This document shows positions 13,610-17,330 of a stretch of DNA of 17,330 nt, piece by piece (positions within the stretch are counted from its first letter, which is position 1; every line of letters begins with the position of its first letter). The DNA is from Acidobacteriota bacterium (lineage in GTDB: Bacteria; Acidobacteriota; Terriglobia; UBA7540), in assembly GCA_021827245.1 (NCBI GenBank), contig JAKAWN010000103.1, positions 1 to 17,330 of the forward strand, read 5' to 3'. Below the pieces are notes generated by a model. That model saw only the letters and a program-made list of their open reading frames with translations. It was not told where the DNA came from and ran no database searches. Both the position numbers and the translations under genes were made by a program.

Positions 13610-15496
13610 GTGAAAACCGGAAGCTCAAGCGGAAAGGTCGGCAGGAGGGAGTTCATAAGAGCGTCGGCAATGGCCGCCGGTTTCCAGGCGCTCGGCCCGC
13701 GCATCCTGCAGGTCCGACGGAACACGGGAGCACCGCTCTCTACCACCGGCATGCACACCTTTGGCTGGCATGGCTGGCATTTCCTGCTTGACGGCAAACC
13801 TTTCCAGATCCTCTCCGGCGAGATGCATTACGCCCGCATTCCGCGCCCTTATTGGCGCGACCGCCTGAAAAAACTGAAGGCTATGGGCCTGAACACTGTT
13901 TCCACTTACATGTTCTGGAACTTCCACGAGCCTCGGCCGGGCGAGTTTGACTTTGCGGGCAGACACGATGCGGCGGCCTTTGTCCGGGCAGCCCAGCAGG
14001 AGGGCCTCTGGGTAATTCTTCGCGTCGGCCCTTATAGCTGCGCAGAATGGGATTTCGGCGGTTTCCCGGCATGGCTGCTGGCCACACGCGACATCAGGGT
14101 CAGAAGCACCGATCCCCGCTTCCTCAATGCTGCCAGGCGTTACATGCTGCACGTCGGCGTCGAGCTCGCACCGCTCCAGGTCACGCAGGGCGGGCCCATC
14201 ATCATGGCGCAAGTTGAAAACGAGTACGGCTCCTTCGGCAACGACAAGGTTTACATGAACGCCATCAAAACAATGATCCGGGACGTCGGTTTTGACATCA
14301 CGCTCTTCACCGCCGACGGCCCTGAGCCGCGCATGTTGGCCGGCGGAACGTTGCCGGACGTTCTCTCCTTCATCAATTTCGGTTCCGACCCCGCCAAGAA
14401 GTTCCAACGCTTTGCCGACTTCCGCCGCAACGTGCCGCGGATGTGTGCCGAATTCTATCCCGGCTGGTTTGATCACTGGGGGGAGATTCATCACCGGGGC
14501 AACAATCAGAATCTGATGGAAGGCGTCGACTGGATGCTCGCGCAGGGCGTTTCCTTCAATCTTTACATGTTCCACGGCGGCACGTCGTTCGGCTTCATGA
14601 ATGGAGCAAACTACGGCAACGCTTATGAGCCCGATGTCACCAGCTATGACTATGACGCTCCACTCGATGAGGCGGGCCGGCCCCGCGCAAAGTATTTTGA
14701 CCTGCAGAAGCTGATCCAACAACATTCTCCCGCGGTCCACCCGCGGCCGTTGCCTGCTACGCTACCGGTGATTGAGATTCCGCCCTTTCAACTGACGCAG
14801 GCCGCCCGGCTGGACGATTTGTTGATGAACCCTGTCCGCTCTGATTTCCCGCAGCCAATGGAGATGGTAGGCCAGTCTTATGGATTCATCCTGTACCGCT
14901 GGTATGTCGGACGGCCAACAAGTGGCCGGTTGCATATCATCTATATGAGGGACTACGCCCTCGTCTACCAGAGCGACAACAAGCTCGCCGAGTTGGACCG
15001 TCGCTTCAACCAGGACGCCGCGGATGTGGATCTGGCTCCCGGTCAGCCCCTCGATATCCTGATTGAAAATATGGGCCGAATCAACTATGGCCCGCGCATG
15101 GTGAATGACCGCAAAGGAGTCACCGAAAGAGTCACCCTGAACGGCCGTGAACTCAGAGGCTGGGAGATCTATCCGCTCCCGTTCAAAAACCTTTCGCGGC
15201 TCCGATTCTCGCCAAAACCCAAAAGAGGTCCGCGTTTTTATCGCGGCGCTTTCCAACTCGAATCTGTGGGTGACACTTTCCTCGACATGCGCGGCTGGGG
15301 CAAGGGCCACGTCTGGGTAAACGGCCATCACTTGGGACGTTTCTGGAAGATTGGACCGCAGCAGACGCTTTTCCTTCCTGCTCCCTGGCTGAAAGCAGGC
15401 GAGAATGAAATCATCGTCTTTGAACTTGAAGCATACAGCACCCAAGTTGTCCAGGGGCTGAAGAATCACGTCTATGAAACACTGGAAATAGACTAA
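13610..15496 (+). CDS. Tat-exported GH35 beta-galactosidase
   Basis: Predicted 628-residue glycoside hydrolase of family 35, which releases terminal beta-linked galactose (some members release other sugars) from oligo- and polysaccharides. The frame is open from 13547, but GTG 13610 is the likely start: GGAGGA lies 7 bases upstream, and a twin-arginine signal follows (GRREFIRASAMAAG, Arg12-Arg13). The catalytic barrel shows the family signature GGPIIMAQVENEYGS, with acid/base Glu205, and the probable nucleophile Glu281 in MCAEFYPGWFDHWG. SGEMHYARIPRPYW and YMFWNFHEPRPGEFDF near the front are also typical. The C-terminal 200 residues look like galactose-binding beta-sandwich domains (GWGKGHVWVNGHHLGRFWKI). 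Export places it outside the inner membrane, upstream of the symporter in a plausible uptake route. Its stop codon overlaps the stop of the leftward DUF2784 gene. Confidence 0.92.
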   Translation: MKTGSSSGKVGRREFIRASAMAAGFQALGPRILQVRRNTGAPLSTTGMHTFGWHGWHFLLDGKPFQILSGEMHYARIPRPYWRDRLKKLKAMGLNTVSTYMFWNFHEPRPGEFDFAGRHDAAAFVRAAQQEGLWVILRVGPYSCAEWDFGGFPAWLLATRDIRVRSTDPRFLNAARRYMLHVGVELAPLQVTQGGPIIMAQVENEYGSFGNDKVYMNAIKTMIRDVGFDITLFTADGPEPRMLAGGTLPDVLSFINFGSDPAKKFQRFADFRRNVPRMCAEFYPGWFDHWGEIHHRGNNQNLMEGVDWMLAQGVSFNLYMFHGGTSFGFMNGANYGNAYEPDVTSYDYDAPLDEAGRPRAKYFDLQKLIQQHSPAVHPRPLPATLPVIEIPPFQLTQAARLDDLLMNPVRSDFPQPMEMVGQSYGFILYRWYVGRPTSGRLHIIYMRDYALVYQSDNKLAELDRRFNQDAADVDLAPGQPLDILIENMGRINYGPRMVNDRKGVTERVTLNGRELRGWEIYPLPFKNLSRLRFSPKPKRGPRFYRGAFQLESVGDTFLDMRGWGKGHVWVNGHHLGRFWKIGPQQTLFLPAPWLKAGENEIIVFELEAYSTQVVQGLKNHVYETLEID

Positions 15497-15915
15497 TGCC
15501 GCAAAGCGCTGCGCTCAGTCTGGCTTGATCTGGGCTTGGCCCCGTTTTGCACCGACTTTTTTCCATGTGCGCGCCGACTGTGCCAGAGCGTTATTAGCGG
15601 GCCAAGAGCATAATAAGCCAGGTTGGCAGCACAGACAGCAACTGCGACGGAAACCAGCAGAGTGAGGGACACGTTGGGATAGACAAAGGCCTCCAGGTAG
15701 TGGAGAAGAAAAGGGCTGTGGAAGGGAGTGATGCCGGCCCGCTCCTCCAGCATCTGCTCAAGTATCGTCAGCGGGCACGGCGGCCAGGGTGCAACTTCAA
15801 TGAAAATGCCATAGGCCAGCGAGCCAATGTGAAACCATTGTAGCCGGTGATGGCGGCGCACCAGCAGCACTCCGCCGATCACCCACAGAATGAACAGCAG
15901 ATGAACCACAAGCAC
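15493..15915 (-). CDS. DUF2784 family membrane protein
   Basis: Predicted 140-residue inner-membrane protein with about three helices. The family pattern is clear: LVVHLLFILWVIGGVLL, then LQWFHIGSLAYGIFIEV with PCPLTILEQMLEERAG, then HYLEAFVYPNVSLTLLVS. No function is known for DUF2784. The tail (HSRRAHGKKSVQNGAKPRSS) is basic and unlike the family core. GTG 15915 is the first standard start codon, but it cuts the first helix and has no ribosome binding site. Eight codons upstream is ATT 15939, preceded by GGGAG at a spacing of 6 bases. Starting there gives IYLALAESVLVVHLLFILW, a better fit to the usual N-terminus, so an AUU start is possible. The stop codon (TAG, 15495-15493) overlaps the GH35 stop tail to tail. 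Confidence 0.78.
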   Translation of the reverse strand: MLVVHLLFILWVIGGVLLVRRHHRLQWFHIGSLAYGIFIEVAPWPPCPLTILEQMLEERAGITPFHSPFLLHYLEAFVYPNVSLTLLVSVAVAVCAANLAYYALGPLITLWHSRRAHGKKSVQNGAKPRSSQTERSALRH

Positions 15916-16079
15916 CGATTCCGCCAGCGCAAGGTAAATATTGATCTCCCAGCTTTCAGAGTACTCGACCTGCCGCGCCGTGGCTAGTGCCGGAACAAAT
16001 ACCTGTGCGGTCTGTTCCGGTTGGGCCGCTCATCGGCACTCGGCGTATTATTCGTCAAATCCCATGAAGGAGATACCCA

Positions 16080-16619
16080 ATGAACGAATGGAAACGGGAA
16101 ATCCCGGCGCGCTTTTTCAACCTGCTGATCCTCGCTGGTTTCATGCTCCCCACTCTCGCTGCACGGGCGCAAACCTCCGGCGCCATCTCCGCGTCCTCCA
16201 TGTGTGAGCGGTCCATCCTGCACCAGACCGCCAACGTCGGCGACGGTGGCCATCACACTATCAGTCTTGATCAGCGCGTATGCTCCTGGAGCCGGCCGTT
16301 CACGATCGCCGGTGCAAGGGGAAAGCATTACACGGCCACCGGAGTAGACGACGTTCAGTTCAACAGATCCAGTGACCAGGGCTACGCCGTCGGTACGATG
16401 GAGGATGGCGATAATTACTTCCTGCGTTACCAGGGGACCGCGGTCATGAAGGGTCCCGTTCCCGTGCACCTTGAAGGCAGATGGCGATTCACCGGCGGCA
16501 CGGGCAGGCTCGCTGGTTTGAAAGGAAGCGGCACTTATGGCGCAAGGCCCACCCCTGACGGCCGTATGGTGTTCACCATCAAAGGTAATTACGCTCTTCC
16601 CAGCCGTCTGCCGAAATAA
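16080..16619 (+). CDS. secreted beta-rich protein of unknown function
   Basis: Predicted 179-residue protein with AAGGAG 7 bases before the ATG. A Sec signal peptide is clear (FFNLLILAGFMLPTLAARA, cleavage near Ala30-Gln31). The mature part is rich in short strands with Gly turns: HHTISLDQRVCSWSRPF, GKHYTATGVDDVQF, DGDNYFLRYQGTAVM, EGRWRFTGGTGRLAGLKGSG and RMVFTIKGNY. The WRFTGGTGRLAGLKGSGTY element recurs in small secreted beta-barrel proteins of environmental bacteria, some annotated as allene-oxide-cyclase-barrel-like, but I cannot assign a function. Two cysteines (in SSMCERS and QRVCSW) could form a disulfide. It seems to be a single-gene unit. Confidence 0.78.
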   Translation: MNEWKREIPARFFNLLILAGFMLPTLAARAQTSGAISASSMCERSILHQTANVGDGGHHTISLDQRVCSWSRPFTIAGARGKHYTATGVDDVQFNRSSDQGYAVGTMEDGDNYFLRYQGTAVMKGPVPVHLEGRWRFTGGTGRLAGLKGSGTYGARPTPDGRMVFTIKGNYALPSRLPK

Positions 16620-16727
16620 CGCGTTCAGGGTTCTGCATCCGCCCTCCGACGAACAGCACTGCCCTTACACAAGTCTGAACAATTGGCCCTGCTGCTACAA
16701 CAAAGGATATGACCGTCTGCAATCTCG

Positions 16728-16756
16728 TTGACATGCCGCTCAATGGGGAGGAAAAT
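16728..16756 (+). promoter_or_regulatory. candidate promoter of the PEGA-protein gene
   Basis: A perfect -35 box TTGACA (16728-16733) is followed after 17 bases by GAAAAT (16751-16756), a 4-of-6 match to the -10 box, about 29 bases ahead of the ATG at 16785. The GAAAATAAACTTAGTTATT stretch is the most AT-rich part of this end. The rest of 16620-16784 shows no gene. Confidence 0.45.
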
Positions 16757-16784
16757 AAACTTAGTTATTGGTGGGGTTAGGCCC

Positions 16785-17330
16785 ATGTGCTCTCGAGTTG
16801 TCTACCGCCCGCTGCTCCTTGCCTTAACAATACTGCTGAGTATATGTCCTTGCTTTGCCGCAAAGAAGAAAGGCGGGAGTACGCAAGCGAAAGCCCAGTC
16901 CCAGGCCACTTCAAAACCGGCAAAGGCCATGACAGGGGTGGGCTCAGTCGTTGTCCACACCCTTCGCAAGATTCGGCCCCATCTGGGTCCCGTCTCGATC
17001 GGCACAGGGTATAACTCTTTTTCAGGACCAGCGGCTCTGCCACTTTACTACTCTTACGCTTATCCGATGTGGAATTATTACACCTACGGCCCGTTCTGGG
17101 GTAGTCCTCTCTGGGGTCGCTCATTCTATGGTAATCCATCGAACACGCCCAGCCTGCGGAGCGGCGTCGATGAAGGCCATGTCAGGCTGCGAGTTGATCC
17201 CGCCACAGCAGAAGTGCTGATCAACAATGCCTATGCCGGCACAGTGGAGGGCCTCAAAGGTAGCATTTGGCTCAAACCGGGCGCCTACAACCTGTGTGTC
17301 AAGGCGCCGGGATATGTCGATTTCCGCCGC
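16785..17330 (+). CDS. exported PEGA-domain protein, 5' part only
   Basis: The frame from ATG 16785 stays open to the last base of the window, giving 182 residues of a longer protein. It opens with a signal peptide (YRPLLLALTILLSICPCFA, cleavage near residue 25). A Lys/Ser/Gln-rich stretch follows, then a Tyr/Trp/Pro/Gly-rich low-complexity segment (about residues 75-115: LPLYYSYAYPMWNYYTYG). From residue about 131 there is a PEGA-like beta module: GHVRLRVDPATAEVLINNAY, then GTVEGLKGSIWLKPGAYNLC and VKAPGYVDF. PEGA modules are found in exported surface or envelope-associated proteins. The ribosome binding site is weak (GGGGTTAGG). The start is chosen for the signal peptide and for the candidate promoter upstream. 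More repeats probably lie beyond the window. Confidence 0.75.
   Translation, partial: MCSRVVYRPLLLALTILLSICPCFAAKKKGGSTQAKAQSQATSKPAKAMTGVGSVVVHTLRKIRPHLGPVSIGTGYNSFSGPAALPLYYSYAYPMWNYYTYGPFWGSPLWGRSFYGNPSNTPSLRSGVDEGHVRLRVDPATAEVLINNAYAGTVEGLKGSIWLKPGAYNLCVKAPGYVDFRR

Noticed and set aside
13625..14740. 371-codon leftward open frame
   Set aside because: It lies wholly antisense to the GH35 catalytic domain, whose active-site motifs are intact; long antisense frames are common in GC-rich genes.

Overview
The window looks like a chromosomal segment of an Acidobacteriota-type soil bacterium. This is an inference from gene content, not from a marker gene. It has a moderately high GC content, a sortilin/BNR-type exported hydrolase remnant, a sodium:solute symporter paired with a tiny membrane protein, several Tat-exported sugar enzymes, a PEGA protein and small secreted proteins of a style common in that phylum. 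I see no tRNA, rRNA, CRISPR array, insertion sequence or phage gene.

Layout. Positions 1-211 hold no gene I can support. A leftward pair follows: a membrane-anchored TPR protein (start GTG 1236) and a small YHS-domain protein whose GTG start overlaps the TPR stop. Rightward from 1420 come an aldehyde dehydrogenase of the 2-oxoglutarate-semialdehyde type and a U32-like TIM-barrel protein. Next are a severely truncated BNR/sortilin gene (4113-4538), a secreted protein of unknown function (4551) and a Tat lipoprotein lactonase (5343), which ends at a strong intrinsic terminator (6706-6742). A lipoprotein transglutaminase (TTG start 6953) follows. Leftward genes from 10356 to 8340 encode an SSS-family symporter and a 72-residue two-helix membrane protein. 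Rightward from 10720 is a Tat-exported sugar isomerase/epimerase. It converges on a leftward sugar-acid dehydratase of the IlvD/Edd family (13449-11692). The dehydratase is divergent from a rightward Tat-exported GH35 beta-galactosidase (13610-15496), and the region between them carries a good promoter and a repeated, dyad-bearing motif that may be an operator. The right end holds a leftward DUF2784 membrane protein, a secreted beta-rich protein and the 5' part of a PEGA protein that runs off the window.

How the genes fit together. The clearest theme is sugar use. GH35 releases galactose-like sugars outside the inner membrane, and the SSS symporter could import sugar. The lactonase could open aldonolactones and the IlvD/Edd enzyme could dehydrate the aldonate. 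The aldehyde dehydrogenase would finish an oxidative pentose (Weimberg-type) route to 2-oxoglutarate. The sugar dehydrogenase and the second dehydratase are not in the window, so the route is a hypothesis. Several genes start at GTG or TTG, and each such start chosen here, except the YHS one, is supported by a Shine-Dalgarno sequence.
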